NCBI RefSeq assembly: GCF_036924535.1
Contig: NZ_JAZHRT010000001.1
Location: 3,782,001 to 3,846,000, forward strand
Direction: 5' to 3'
DNA: 64,000 nucleotides
From: Bradyrhizobium sp. AZCC 2262
GTDB lineage: Bacteria; Pseudomonadota; Alphaproteobacteria; Rhizobiales; Xanthobacteraceae
How positions within the stretch are numbered: position 1 is the stretch's first letter; each line of letters opens with the position of its first letter. The notes under the pieces were generated by a model. It saw only the letters and a list, made by a program, of their open reading frames with translations, did no database searches and was not told the origin of the DNA. Positions 27,551 to 36,318 of this stretch are shown one piece after another. Both the position numbers and the translations under genes were made by a program.

Positions 27551-28471
27551 CTACCGCTGCCGCTGCGCCAGATAGAATCCACAGAGCACCGTGACCAGTC
27601 CCGCCGCCTGCAGCGCGGTCGGGGGCTCGCCGAGCAGGAGCCAGCCGATGAGTATCGTCAGCGCCGGCACGGTTGCCGGGAACACCGCGGCGCGGGCGAC
27701 GCCGATGGTCTGGATCGAGAACGCGAAAAGATACAGCGCCGCGGGACCGGCCAGGATGCCCTGCGCCAGCGCCTGCAGCGCGTTTTCGGTCAGGCCGAGC
27801 GCCGCCACGCGGGCGAATCTGCCGAAGGCCGCATAGAGGGGCAGCAGCGAGAGCGACAGCACGCTGATGACGGTGGCCGCCGAGAAGGCGTTGACGCGCC
27901 AATGCCGCAGCAGCGTGCCGAACACCGCGAACATGAATCCGGTCAGCACGAACAGCAAATCGCCAAGCACGCCGTCAGGGCCGATATGACCGATCGATTC
28001 AGCCCCGATCACCACGAGACCGCCGACGATCGCGACCGCCCCCAACACGCGCGAGAACGGAACCCGCTCGCGCAAGAACACCGCGGCGAGCAACAGGCCG
28101 CCGAGCGTCGCGCTGGAAGGCTGGATGACGCTGCCATGGCCGAGCGGCACGAACAGGAATCCTGTATAGCTGATGAGCGACATCACAGGGCCGCCCAGCA
28201 CCATCAGCACCAGTCCGCGGCCCCATCCGATGCCGCAGAGATTGCCGATGCCGGCGCGCAGCACGATCGGCAGGAACACGATGCCCGACCACAGGAAGCG
28301 GTGCATCAGCAAATCCGCAGGCGTGAACCCGAGCTTCAGCCCGTGCCGTGTCGCCACGAAGCCGAGCGCCCAGAACAGCGCCGCGCCAGCACCGCATGCG
28401 ACCCCAAGCAGGGCCGGTTTCGTATCGGATTTTCGCGTTGGAGATTCAGCGCCGCGGGTCGGCTCGTTCAT
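27551..28471 (-). CDS. EamA/DMT-family transporter
   Basis: 306 residues with two EamA repeats: the first from LLGVACGAGAALFWALGFVA, the second with GDLLFVLTGFMFAVFGTLLR, and the closing GWLLLGEPPTALQAAGLVTV motif. Ten hydrophobic segments. Start MNEPTRGAESPTRKS has a polar leader before the first helix. Substrate unknown. Confidence 0.86.
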   Translation of the reverse strand: MNEPTRGAESPTRKSDTKPALLGVACGAGAALFWALGFVATRHGLKLGFTPADLLMHRFLWSGIVFLPIVLRAGIGNLCGIGWGRGLVLMVLGGPVMSLISYTGFLFVPLGHGSVIQPSSATLGGLLLAAVFLRERVPFSRVLGAVAIVGGLVVIGAESIGHIGPDGVLGDLLFVLTGFMFAVFGTLLRHWRVNAFSAATVISVLSLSLLPLYAAFGRFARVAALGLTENALQALAQGILAGPAALYLFAFSIQTIGVARAAVFPATVPALTILIGWLLLGEPPTALQAAGLVTVLCGFYLAQRQR

Positions 28472-28623
28472 CGCGGAGGCTTAACTTGGCCCGCACAACG
28501 GTTCAACCCGTGCCCATGCAGGGCTGACGAGCGCATCGGCCGACCGGCCTTTCGCAATTCGCCGTTCACGCGCGACGGGCTGGTGGGTTACGCTAACTCA
28601 CCTTGCTCGCGGAAAGGATCACC

Positions 28624-28797
28624 ATGAACGGAAATCGATACTACGGGGTTCGGGTTGAGGGCGCGAAATATGGCGTGGGCTTTGGCTCCGCACTCGCCAT
28701 CGCGATCTCCTACACCAACAACCACTCGATCCTCTGGGCGATCATCCACGGCATCCTGGGTTGGCTCTATGTGATCTATGTCGCGCTGTTCAGGTGA
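28624..28797 (+). CDS. Small membrane protein
   Basis: 57 residues: MNGNRYYGVRVEGAKYGVGF, a hydrophobic stretch GSALAIAISYTNNHSILWAI and IHGILGWLYVIYVALFR. GGAAAGG is seven bases before the ATG. Two short membrane segments; no known family. Followed by a REP-like element. Confidence 0.7.
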   Translation: MNGNRYYGVRVEGAKYGVGFGSALAIAISYTNNHSILWAIIHGILGWLYVIYVALFR

Positions 28798-28810
28798 TAG
28801 CAAGTAGCAA

Positions 28811-28886
28811 GTAGCCCGGATGAGCGCAGCGACATCCGGGACCACTCTCGCACCGCCCCGGATATCGCTTCGCTCATCCGGGCTAC
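28811..28886. repeat. REP-like palindromic element
   Basis: Canonical copy: gtagcccggatgagcgcagc, gacatccgggaccac, ccccggatatcgct, cgctcatccgggctac. Between two convergent genes. Confidence 0.88.
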
Positions 28887-28900
28887 GTTCGCTGCTTCGC

Positions 28901-29170
28901 TCAGGCCGCCTTCGCTACCTTTTCCGGCGGCGCGGTTTCCATCGCGCGCATGTAGAGATCGAGCAGGCTCTCGCGCTCATCGCGCTCGTCCTGGTCCTGC
29001 TTGCGCAGCTTGATGATCTCCTTGAGGATCTTCACATCGAACCCTTCGCCCTTGGCCTCCGCGAACACTTCCTTCTTCTGCTCGTTCAGCTCGGCCAATT
29101 CGCCATCGATGTTCTCGATCCGCTCGACGAAAGAACGGATCTTGCCGCCGGGAATGGTGACGTCAGACAT
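28901..29170 (-). CDS. gapR: GapR (UPF0335/DUF2312) DNA-binding protein
   Basis: 89 residues starting MSDVTIPGGKIRSFVERIEN, almost wholly helical (GELAELNEQKKEVFAEAKGE, GFDVKILKEIIKLRKQDQDE). This is the alphaproteobacterial GapR family: a small tetramer that clamps overtwisted AT-rich DNA ahead of replication and transcription and stimulates type II topoisomerases. GGGAGG precedes the ATG. Divergent from pdxY with about 110 bases between. Confidence 0.9.
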   Translation of the reverse strand: MSDVTIPGGKIRSFVERIENIDGELAELNEQKKEVFAEAKGEGFDVKILKEIIKLRKQDQDERDERESLLDLYMRAMETAPPEKVAKAA

Positions 29171-29279
29171 GGTGCCTCCCTGTTGAATGAGGTTGTGAAA
29201 ATGCCCGCAAACAAATAACCAATGTGTTAACCTCGGAAGGTTCCCACCCCGGCAAATCAGATAATTTCCAGACTTAACC

Positions 29280-30128
29280 ATGAACGTAATTTCAATTCAG
29301 TCGCAGGTCGCTTTCGGCCATGTCGGCAACAGCGCCGCGGTGTTTCCGATGCAGATGCACGGGATCGACGTGGTGGCGGTGCCGACCACGCTGTTGAGCA
29401 ACCGGCCGGGCTATCCGACGATCCGCGGCCGCGTGCTCGACGCGCAACTGCTTGCCGATCTGCTGCGCGGCATCGAGGAGCGCGGCGCTGTCGATGCCGC
29501 GCAGATGATCCTGTCCGGCTATCTCGGCTCGGCCGATAACGCCGCCGTGGTCGCGGATTTTGTCGCGCGCGCCAAGGCCAAAAACCCCGCGCTGCTTTAT
29601 TGCTGCGATCCCGTGCTGGGGGATCGCGACCGCGGCCTGTTCGTCCACGCCGACATCCCGCCGCTGGTGCGCGATCTTCTCTGTCCGCTAGCCGACATCA
29701 TCACGCCCAATCATTTCGAGTTCGAATGGCTGTGCGGGACCAAGGCCACCACAATCAGTCAGATGATCAAGGCGGCGCGCGCGTTCATGGCGCGTGGGAC
29801 GGTCGTCGTCACCAGCGCCGAGCTTGCCGACACGCCTGAAGACGAGATCGAGACCTTGGCAGTCGAGCGCGCAAACGCCTTTCGCGTGCGCACGCCAAAA
29901 CTGCCGATCAGCCCGAACGGCACCGGCGATCTGTTTGCCGCGCTATTGGTCGCCGCGCGCGTCCGTGGCGCCGACACGCCGGATGCGCTCAGCCATGCCG
30001 CCTCCGCCATCTTCGCCGTGCTGGAACGCACGGCCGCTCGGGGTACTGAGGAAATGCGCATCGTCGAGAGCGCCGAGTGGCTCGTGCATCCGCCGCGCAA
30101 ATTCGAATGTATCGCGATCACCCCGTAG
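29280..30128 (+). CDS. pdxY: Pyridoxal kinase
   Basis: 282 residues, PfkB-like kinase of the PdxK/PdxY group that phosphorylates pyridoxal in vitamin B6 salvage. Visible motifs: ISIQSQVAFGHVGNSAAVFP (pyridoxal site), LLSNRPGYPTIRGR, YCCDPVLGDRDRGLFV, DIITPNHFEFEWLCG and the catalytic anion-hole stretch SPNGTGDLFAALLVA with the base Asp. A REP-like element begins inside the stop region. Confidence 0.9.
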   Translation: MNVISIQSQVAFGHVGNSAAVFPMQMHGIDVVAVPTTLLSNRPGYPTIRGRVLDAQLLADLLRGIEERGAVDAAQMILSGYLGSADNAAVVADFVARAKAKNPALLYCCDPVLGDRDRGLFVHADIPPLVRDLLCPLADIITPNHFEFEWLCGTKATTISQMIKAARAFMARGTVVVTSAELADTPEDEIETLAVERANAFRVRTPKLPISPNGTGDLFAALLVAARVRGADTPDALSHAASAIFAVLERTAARGTEEMRIVESAEWLVHPPRKFECIAITP

Positions 30129-30202
30129 CCCGGATGAAGCGCAGCGCAATCCGGGATCACTCTAACACCACCCCGGATTTCGCTTCGCTCCATCCGGGCT
30201 AC
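30125..30202. repeat. REP-like palindromic element
   Basis: gtagcccggatgaagcgcag, caatccgggatcac, ccccggatttcgct, ctccatccgggctac. Slightly longer-armed variant between pdxY and hisC; may act as an intercistronic structure. Confidence 0.85.
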
Positions 30203-30219
30203 TATCCGCAGGACAAAAA

Positions 30220-31284
30220 ATGAGCCGTTTCTGGAGCAGCTTGACGCACGACTTAAAACCCTATGTGCCGGGCGAACAGCCCCGCATGGCGGAGCTGGTC
30301 AAGCTCAACACCAATGAAAGCCCATTTGGTCCGTCCCCACGCGCGCTGGAAGCCATTCGCGGCGAGGCGGCTGATACGCTGCGTCTATACCCGGACCCAC
30401 AGGCGTCAGCGCTGCGGGCTGCCTTGGCCACCTACCACGAGGTACGCCCAGAACAAGTATTCGTCGGCAACGGCTCGGACGAGGTGCTGGCGCACGCCTT
30501 CGCCGCGCTGCTGAAGCATGATGCGCCGTTGCTCTTCCCTGACATCACCTACAGTTTCTACCCAGTCTATTGTCGCCTGTTCGGCATCACCTACGAGGCC
30601 GTGCCGCTCGATCAGGCCATGCAGATCCGCATTTCCGACTATCGCCGGCCGGCCGGCGCGATCATCGTCCCCAATCCGAATGCGCCAACGGGGGTTGCGC
30701 TGTCGCGAGCCGAGATCGCTACCCTTTTGGAGGAACATCCTGACGCGCCCGTTGTCATCGACGAGGCCTATGTCGATTTCGGCGCCGAGACCGCGATACC
30801 GCTGGTTGCCTCCCACCCGAACCTTCTGGTTGTTCAAACCATGTCCAAGTCCCGGGCCCTCGCCGGCTTGCGGGTTGGTTATGCGATCGGCGACGCCGAC
30901 CTGATCGAGGCACTCACCCGGGTGAAGGACAGCTTCAATTCCTATCCGCTTGGCCGCCCAGCCCAGGCCGGCGCCATCGCCTCCCTGGAGGACGAAGCCT
31001 ATTTTCAACAGAGCCGCGCTCGCGTGATCGAAGGCCGGGAGCGGCTGAACCGCGGCCTTGTGGGGCTTGGTTTCGAGGTGCTGCCGTCCTCCGCCAACTT
31101 CGTCTTCGCACGTCATCCGGCGCATGAGGGCGCGGCGCTGGCCACTGCACTGCGCCAACGGGCGGTAATCGTCCGCCATTTTTCCGCGCCTCGGATCTCC
31201 GACCATCTGCGGATAACCGTGGGCCGAGACGAGCAAATCGACCGGCTGTTGTCGGCGCTATCGGACATCCTGGGCAGCAAGTAG
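30220..31284 (+). CDS. hisC: Histidinol-phosphate aminotransferase
   Basis: 354 residues, PLP class I/II aminotransferase that makes histidinol phosphate in histidine synthesis. [13 protein letters not shown] at about 28-40, the NPNAPTG motif at 152-158, [10 protein letters not shown] (Asp181 contacts PLP) and the Schiff-base lysine in [16 protein letters not shown] (Lys210). The C-terminal [18 protein letters not shown] holds the substrate-binding Arg. Stands alone from other his genes here. Possibly one of several HisC paralogues acting on related amino acids. Confidence 0.9.
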   Translation: MSRFWSSLTHDLKPYVPGEQPRMAELVKLNTNESPFGPSPRALEAIRGEAADTLRLYPDPQASALRAALATYHEVRPEQVFVGNGSDEVLAHAFAALLKHDAPLLFPDITYSFYPVYCRLFGITYEAVPLDQAMQIRISDYRRPAGAIIVPNPNAPTGVALSRAEIATLLEEHPDAPVVIDEAYVDFGAETAIPLVASHPNLLVVQTMSKSRALAGLRVGYAIGDADLIEALTRVKDSFNSYPLGRPAQAGAIASLEDEAYFQQSRARVIEGRERLNRGLVGLGFEVLPSSANFVFARHPAHEGAALATALRQRAVIVRHFSAPRISDHLRITVGRDEQIDRLLSALSDILGSK

Positions 31285-31305
31285 CCCGGCCCCGCGCGCC
31301 ACCCG

Positions 31306-31890
31306 CTACTCCACGACGTCGAGCTTGACCTTGGCAACACCCTTCCCGACCATTCCCAGCGCGTCGGCTGCGGAATAGGAGACGTCGACAACGCGCCCCG
31401 GAACATAGGGACCGCGGTCATTGACCCGCACCATCACCGACCGGCCGCTCGCGACGTTCGTCACACGCAATTTGGTGCCGAAGGGCAACGTCGGATGGGC
31501 CGCGGTCATATCGAGCGTGTTGAATTTTTCGCCGTTCGCGGTCTTCGTTCCCTCGGTGTAGAAGCTGGCCACCCCATGCGAGGCCGTTTTGATGCCGCCT
31601 GCATCCCTGCGCGACGCGAACGGCGTATGCCTTCTCACGGCCGCCACGCGCCTGGTCATTGACGATGTCGTTCGATCGCTCACCGACGCCTGCCGGCTGG
31701 CGCGAAGTTCGGATTTTTGGCTGACGACCGAGGACTGCGCGCAGGCCGCAAGCGATGCGGCTGCGAGCGCTACAGCAAGCAGCCGGATGAATTTCCCTGC
31801 ACGCGCGGCCGGGATCAACGGCGCTTCAAGTTGAGTAAGGCCTGCTCTGACGTCGACGCACGAAGTACTGGTGCAGCCAATGGACGACAT
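31306..31890 (-). CDS. rlpA: RlpA-family septal-ring lytic transglycosylase-like lipoprotein
   Basis: 194 residues. A lipobox-like LAAC follows the hydrophobic segment FIRLLAVALAAASLAAC, then a basic linker and a double-psi beta-barrel: HGVASFYTEGTKTANGEKFN, MTAAHPTLPFGTKLRVTNVA, MVRVNDRGPYVPGRVVDVS. The catalytic Asp is in VNDRGPY. No SPOR domain, as in the short rhizobial forms. The start at 31890 gives a long cytoplasmic leader; a later start is possible. Confidence 0.85.
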   Translation of the reverse strand: MSSIGCTSTSCVDVRAGLTQLEAPLIPAARAGKFIRLLAVALAAASLAACAQSSVVSQKSELRASRQASVSDRTTSSMTRRVAAVRRHTPFASRRDAGGIKTASHGVASFYTEGTKTANGEKFNTLDMTAAHPTLPFGTKLRVTNVASGRSVMVRVNDRGPYVPGRVVDVSYSAADALGMVGKGVAKVKLDVVE

Positions 31891-32076
31891 GTTGCAATCC
31901 CCCGCTCACGCCCCAGCCCAAGCCGAAAACCAACACGCGGCAATGGCGGGACCGAATCCGGGCGGAAGCGTGGCCGAATGCGATCAGGCACGGTTTCCAC
32001 AGCGCAATTCGGTTCGAGTGTGGTGATTGTGTCACAGGAATTAGCCGGTAAGCCGGATGCGTCCTACCTGCGTTCT

Positions 32077-32454
32077 TCAGGAAGTGAAAAATTTCGTTCC
32101 ATCGAAAAAGCGGTTCGGGCGATTGAACACGGAGAGGAACGTCGCGCCGTTGGGAGCATGCGCAACATGGATGTTGCCGCCCGGCCGCCACACGAAGTCA
32201 CCCGCGCCACAGCTCCCTTCGGCGTCTTCCAGCGATCCTTCGAGCATGAAGGTCTGTTCGAGCGCCGTGTGCTCGTGCAGCGGCACGACCGCGCCGGGCG
32301 CCATCTTGAACAGGATGGTCGAGCGCCCTTCGTCGTCCTTGTACAGGATCTTCATCTCTATTCCGTCGAACTCCGTTCGCTGCCAGGGCATCGACGAGGC
32401 GGCGACGAAGGTCGACCGAAGTTCGGGCGGGTTGACGGGCGAAGGCTTGTTCAT
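32077..32454 (-). CDS. Cupin-domain protein
   Basis: 125 residues, one cupin barrel: metal motif 1 in GAVVPLHEHTALEQTFMLEG (two His, one Glu) and motif 2 in GDFVWRPGGNIHVAHAPNGA (His). Resembles ChrR-type cupins of anti-sigma factors but without the zinc-binding N-terminal domain. Directly downstream of the cyclase gene on the same strand (33 bases), so probably in one transcript. Confidence 0.82.
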   Translation of the reverse strand: MNKPSPVNPPELRSTFVAASSMPWQRTEFDGIEMKILYKDDEGRSTILFKMAPGAVVPLHEHTALEQTFMLEGSLEDAEGSCGAGDFVWRPGGNIHVAHAPNGATFLSVFNRPNRFFDGTKFFTS

Positions 32455-32487
32455 GGCTTCTTCTCCGAAAATGTTGCTCCGCTTCGC

Positions 32488-33894
32488 TCAGGAAATTTCG
32501 TAGACCGACACCTTTTCCGCGATGCCGGTCAGCGCCACGCGTCTCGGCGTCGGCTTCAGCCCGCTGGTCTCGAGCAGGGTGCGGGCATGCGCGTTCTCCA
32601 CCACCTGCTCCGTCACCACGATCGAGCGTGAGGCCGCAAGGCCTTGGACGCGCGAGGCGATATTGACCGTCTGGCCAAAATAGTCCTGCTGGCCATTGAG
32701 GGTCACCGCGAGGCATGAGCCTTCATGGATGCCCATCTTCAGGCGCAGGCTCTGGTGCTGACGCTCGGCGCCAAGATCGCTCATCGCCTCGCGCATGCGG
32801 ATCGCCGCGGCAATGGCGCGGTCGGGTGTCTCGAAGGTCGCCATCACGGCATCGCCGATGGTCTTCACGACCGCCCCTCGTTCGGACGCGATGATCTCCT
32901 GCAACAGCCTGAAATGCTCGTTGACTAGATCGAAAGCGACGAGGTCACCGACGTGCTCATAAAGCTCGGTGGAGTCCTTGAGATCGCTGAACAGGAAAGT
33001 CAGGCTCAGGATCTTGAGGCGCTGGCCGATGGCGAGCGTGTCGGTCCGGTAGATATCGCGAAACGTCTGGTTGGTGAGCAGACGCGTTGCCGTGAGAACC
33101 GACTTTCGTCGCTTGAGGATGTCGTCCAGCGCCGGGTTCGCCACCCATACCGCCGGCAACACGCGACCGTCGGTGCGGTTATCCAGGGCGAGGCGCAGCG
33201 GCCCGGGTCGCAAGCCAACGGTGTCGACGGGAACCTGGATCTTGTTGAAGATCACCGACAGGTTCTGGCGCTCGCTGGTCTCTTCGCCGCTGACCTCCAG
33301 GAACTGGGCCGCATGCGTCACGGGATCGAACACGATCAACGTGCCCTGCGGCACCTGCAGGGAAAGGATGGCCCTTTCGCCTGCCGGCAAGTCGACGATT
33401 TCGAGCGTGACGTCGTCCAGCAGGCTCTCCAGATCGTCCGGAAGATCGATCGCCGAACTCCAGAAGATCTGGCGATAATATTCGGCCGCGGACAGTTCGT
33501 CGGGATTATGGGCCGCGATCTTTCGCAGGCGCGGGCTTACCGTAAAAGTCACCTCGACCAGATTGTCGAGCGTCGTCTCGTAGCCCGCGGCGCAGAAAGC
33601 GCAATTATACTGCGACCGATCCAGGGTCTTCAGGCTCTTGTTGGCGGAAAGAACCCCGGCGCAGCTCGGGCACATCACGTTCCAGGTCATCTCGAACATG
33701 CCGAGCCCGACCGCATTCAGGAGTGCGGCGATGACCCGCTCTTCGTCGATGCCCGCCGTGCCGGCGAGATCGAGCGCGTTCATCTTGTTCAGGGCATGAT
33801 CCGGGGCATCCCGCACCATGCGCTCGAGCAAGTCCACAACGGCTTCGTCGGACGACTGACGCAGGGCCGCAAACAAGGTCTCGGTTTCGCTCAT
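32488..33894 (-). CDS. Adenylate/guanylate cyclase-domain protein with zinc-ribbon N-terminal region
   Basis: 468 residues. The first about 120 residues have a CPSC and CAFC pair, likely a zinc ribbon, in a domain resembling DUF5939. The C-terminal class III cyclase runs from LTFLFSDLKDSTELYEHVGD to the DYFGQTVNIASRVQGLA motif; the metal Asp in FSDLKDST and the GDAVMATF stretch are present. It probably makes cAMP; the substrate-specifying residues were not resolved. The downstream cupin may be the partner. Confidence 0.85.
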   Translation of the reverse strand: MSETETLFAALRQSSDEAVVDLLERMVRDAPDHALNKMNALDLAGTAGIDEERVIAALLNAVGLGMFEMTWNVMCPSCAGVLSANKSLKTLDRSQYNCAFCAAGYETTLDNLVEVTFTVSPRLRKIAAHNPDELSAAEYYRQIFWSSAIDLPDDLESLLDDVTLEIVDLPAGERAILSLQVPQGTLIVFDPVTHAAQFLEVSGEETSERQNLSVIFNKIQVPVDTVGLRPGPLRLALDNRTDGRVLPAVWVANPALDDILKRRKSVLTATRLLTNQTFRDIYRTDTLAIGQRLKILSLTFLFSDLKDSTELYEHVGDLVAFDLVNEHFRLLQEIIASERGAVVKTIGDAVMATFETPDRAIAAAIRMREAMSDLGAERQHQSLRLKMGIHEGSCLAVTLNGQQDYFGQTVNIASRVQGLAASRSIVVTEQVVENAHARTLLETSGLKPTPRRVALTGIAEKVSVYEIS

Positions 33895-34015
33895 GAGACA
33901 ATGCTACCTGAAAGAAGGCAGCGCGAACACCCGCTACCCATCACGTGCGCGTCGTCATAGCCCTCGCTGGTCGGCTTGCGCACGGCGCAAATGCGGGGAG
34001 CCTGTCATTCAAGAC

Positions 34016-34046
34016 AAAAAGCCCGCGATGAAATCGCGGGCTTTTT
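34016..34046 (-). terminator. Rho-independent terminator, bidirectional
   Basis: aaaaaGCCCGCGAT-GAAA-TCGCGGGCttttt: perfect stem with A tract on one side and T tract on the other. It follows the small exported protein on the minus strand. Confidence 0.85.
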
Positions 34047-34071
34047 GCTCAAGCGGCGATGGCGATACCGG

Positions 34072-34347
34072 TCAGCGGATGGCGCGACCGGTGGTCGGGG
34101 CTGGCGCGGCCGTCTCGGCCGTCCGTGTCGTCCGCGGTGTCAGGACGCTCAGTTGATGCGCAGTGGCTGTGGAGGTCAGCGCCGGTGACTGTTCCCGGAC
34201 ATTCGCCGCGCCCAGCACGCCAACCTGCACCGCCGATATCGGCAGGCCCTTCGCTTCATAGCTCGGCAACTCCGCCGCAAAACCGGCAGTGGCGCCCGCA
34301 ATCGAGATCAGGGCGGCGGCTGCGATGGATAGGTAGGTCTTTTTCAC
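34072..34347 (-). CDS. Small exported protein of unknown function
   Basis: 91 residues with GTG start (VKKTYLSIAAAALISIAGAT) and GGAG at the right place. Signal cleavage near GFAA. Mature part: ELPSYEAKGLPISAVQVGVL, then a Thr/Ala-rich end. Pattern as in small rhizobial periplasmic proteins. The promoter region contains the 38-bp palindrome at 34393. Confidence 0.65.
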   Translation of the reverse strand: MKKTYLSIAAAALISIAGATAGFAAELPSYEAKGLPISAVQVGVLGAANVREQSPALTSTATAHQLSVLTPRTTRTAETAAPAPTTGRAIR

Positions 34348-34392
34348 TTCAATTCTCCGGGGTACGATTCGAGCCCGCAACCTATACCTCTT

Positions 34393-34430
34393 TTGTTGCA
34401 ATGCGATATCACGATATTGCATTGCAACAA
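34393..34430. promoter_or_regulatory. 38-bp palindrome in a divergent promoter region
   Basis: Arms TTGTTGCAATGCGATATC and GATATTGCATTGCAACAA around a 2-base centre (AC), 17 of 18 pairs complementary. It lies 46 bases upstream of the small exported gene and 72 upstream of the panE-like gene, so it could control both. It has TGC/GCA half-sites, as do some PhaR and other dimeric operators; the binding protein is unknown. Confidence 0.65.
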
Positions 34431-34501
34431 TGCAGTTCCCCATACTCAATTAATGGTGAGAGCCCAACCAGTTAGCAGCAGGGCCTGCCGGGAGAAAAAA
34501 C

Positions 34502-35407
34502 ATGCAAATCGCGGTCGTCGGTGCTGGAGCGGTCGGATGCTACTACGGCGGAGTGCTGCTCCGGGCTGGACATGACGTGACCTTCATCGGCAGGCAGCCC
34601 CATGTCGACGCCATCAACGCCCATGGCCTGCTGCTCGACACCAGGACTTTCAGCGGCCGCCTGCCCGCCAAAGCCGCGACCGATGCTACCGCGCTTGCCC
34701 CGCCCGAGCTGGTGCTGGTGTGCGTGAAGTCGGCCGATACCGAGCAGGCCGGCCGGTCGCTCGCCGGACGCCTGCTGCCGGAAACATCCGTTCTCAGCCT
34801 GCAGAACGGCGTTGATAATGCGCCGCGTCTCTCTGCCGTCACCGGCCACGCCGTCATTCCTGTCGTCGTCTATGTCGGAAGCGAGATGGCCGGGCCCGGC
34901 CATGTCAGGCATCACGGCGGCGGCGACCTCGCCATCGGCCCCTCCGCCGCGAGCGAAGCACTGGCGCAGACGCTTGCGGCCGCCGGCATCGGCATCACGA
35001 TCGCGGACGACATCGACAAGACGCTGTGGAGCAAGCTGATCATCAACTGCGCCTTCAACGCGCTTTCCGCCGTCGCAGGCATTTCCTACGGCCCGATGCT
35101 GGAAGTCGAAGGCACGCGCGATGTCGTCACGCGCGCGGTGCTGGAGGCGACAGCGGTCGCTCGCGCCTGCGGCGTATCGATCGGCGACGATCTCCTCGCG
35201 CATATCCTGAACATCCCGGCCATCATGCCGAACCAGATGTCGTCCACCGCGCAGGATCTGGCGCGCGGCAAGCCCAGCGAGATCGATTTTCTCAACGGCT
35301 ATGTGGTGCGCAAGGGCGCCGAACTCGGCATTCCCACGCCGACCAATCACGCCCTGCAGGTGATGGTGAAGCTGACCGAACGGGGCAAGGGGATGTCGCG
35401 GAAGTAG
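34502..35407 (+). CDS. panE: Ketopantoate reductase-family protein
   Basis: 301 residues, PanE/ApbA family, NADPH-dependent 2-dehydropantoate 2-reductase of coenzyme A synthesis. N-terminal Rossmann motif IAVVGAGAVGCYYGGVLLRA, then LVCVKSADTEQAG and SLQNGVDNAPRL; the catalytic Lys and Asn are in DKTLWSKLIINCAFNALSAV, and the C-terminal NQMSSTAQDLARGKPSEIDF motif is typical. GGGAG precedes the ATG. Paralogues of this family use other keto acids, so the exact substrate is uncertain. Confidence 0.82.
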   Translation: MQIAVVGAGAVGCYYGGVLLRAGHDVTFIGRQPHVDAINAHGLLLDTRTFSGRLPAKAATDATALAPPELVLVCVKSADTEQAGRSLAGRLLPETSVLSLQNGVDNAPRLSAVTGHAVIPVVVYVGSEMAGPGHVRHHGGGDLAIGPSAASEALAQTLAAAGIGITIADDIDKTLWSKLIINCAFNALSAVAGISYGPMLEVEGTRDVVTRAVLEATAVARACGVSIGDDLLAHILNIPAIMPNQMSSTAQDLARGKPSEIDFLNGYVVRKGAELGIPTPTNHALQVMVKLTERGKGMSRK

Positions 35408-35416
35408 CCCGCCGCC

Positions 35417-35494
35417 GTAGCCCGGATGAGCGCTAGCGACATCCGGGACCACGCCAACACCGCCCCGGATTTCGCTGGCGCTCATCCGGGCTAC
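35417..35494. repeat. REP-like palindromic element
   Basis: gtagcccggatgagcgctag, gacatccgggaccac, ccccggatttcgct, cgctcatccgggctac. Between convergent genes. Confidence 0.88.
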
Positions 35495-35512
35495 GACTAC
35501 GGCGGCAGTCGC

Positions 35513-35695
35513 TTATGCGATCACGCGCTTCTCAAGTATCTTGCGAAAATCCGTTGCCAGGCTGCCGTAATAGCCGGCCAGAACCTCGTAAAAGCTTCGC
35601 TCGGCCTTGTCCGTTGCTGCCCGCGCCTGCTGTTCGCAGCGCGAGGCTTTCGTCTCGTATTTCTCCACCTTGGTCTTCAGCTCAGCCACCACCAT
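35513..35695 (-). CDS. Small helical cytoplasmic protein
   Basis: 60 residues: MVVAELKTKVEKYETKASRC, EQQARAATDKAERSFYEVLA, GYYGSLATDFRKILEKRVIA. Almost wholly helical and charged, probably coiled. The GGAG before the ATG at 35695 favours this start over a TTG-type one upstream. Known as conserved hypothetical in rhizobia; no function. Confidence 0.65.
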   Translation of the reverse strand: MVVAELKTKVEKYETKASRCEQQARAATDKAERSFYEVLAGYYGSLATDFRKILEKRVIA

Positions 35696-35814
35696 CGTCG
35701 TTACTCCCCGCCACACGCACGCTTAGGATGCTAGGCCGGCAAAGGTCGAAAAGATGGCAGGGCTGGGGAGATTTCGTAGCTTAGCCGTGAGCAAGTCGTG
35801 ACCGATCGCGGCGT

Positions 35815-36168
35815 CTATCGCGCCGGCACCGGCGCCGGCGGCCGCACTGATGACCGCGACGCGCCGGTCTTGGCCGCGGACTTCGCCGCGACGCGCTTTC
35901 CACTGTCGACGGATTCCAGATAGGACGTCAGCGCCCAGGCCGAGCTGGAGCTGCTGGAATAGTGTTTCTGCAGAAACAGATAGAGGGTGAGGTGAAAGCG
36001 GTCCTTGGCGAGCCCGCGCGGGCTGCGATGGCAGGACACGCAACTTTCGGCGAACAGTTTTGGCGCCGGTTTGCCCTTATCGAGATTCTGCGCAACCGCC
36101 ACCGATCCGCCCAGCGCCGCCATGGCGGCAAGAACAAAGAGACCGCAGCGCGCTTTCGTTGGCGACAT
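35815..36168 (-). CDS. Small exported monohaem cytochrome c-like protein
   Basis: 117 residues. Signal peptide MSPTKARCGLFVLAAMAALG to near AVAQ, then a single CVSCH haem site at about residue 42. The usual downstream axial methionine region is not clear; the C-terminal third is basic and Ser/Pro-rich. Could be an atypical cytochrome or a haem-binding export protein. No redox partners nearby. Confidence 0.6.
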   Translation of the reverse strand: MSPTKARCGLFVLAAMAALGGSVAVAQNLDKGKPAPKLFAESCVSCHRSPRGLAKDRFHLTLYLFLQKHYSSSSSSAWALTSYLESVDSGKRVAAKSAAKTGASRSSVRPPAPVPAR

Positions 36169-36318
36169 CAGTTTTTCCGGTACGCGGAGGCAGATGAGCC
36201 GCCGGCGGCGGCTCGGGGAAGAAGGCGGAAGATGGCAGGCGAAGCGCAATCTGCTGTCCAGGCGTGGCGAAAAGTGGGTGCGCTTCCGCCATCATTGCGT
36301 TCCAATCGCGGCGTCATC

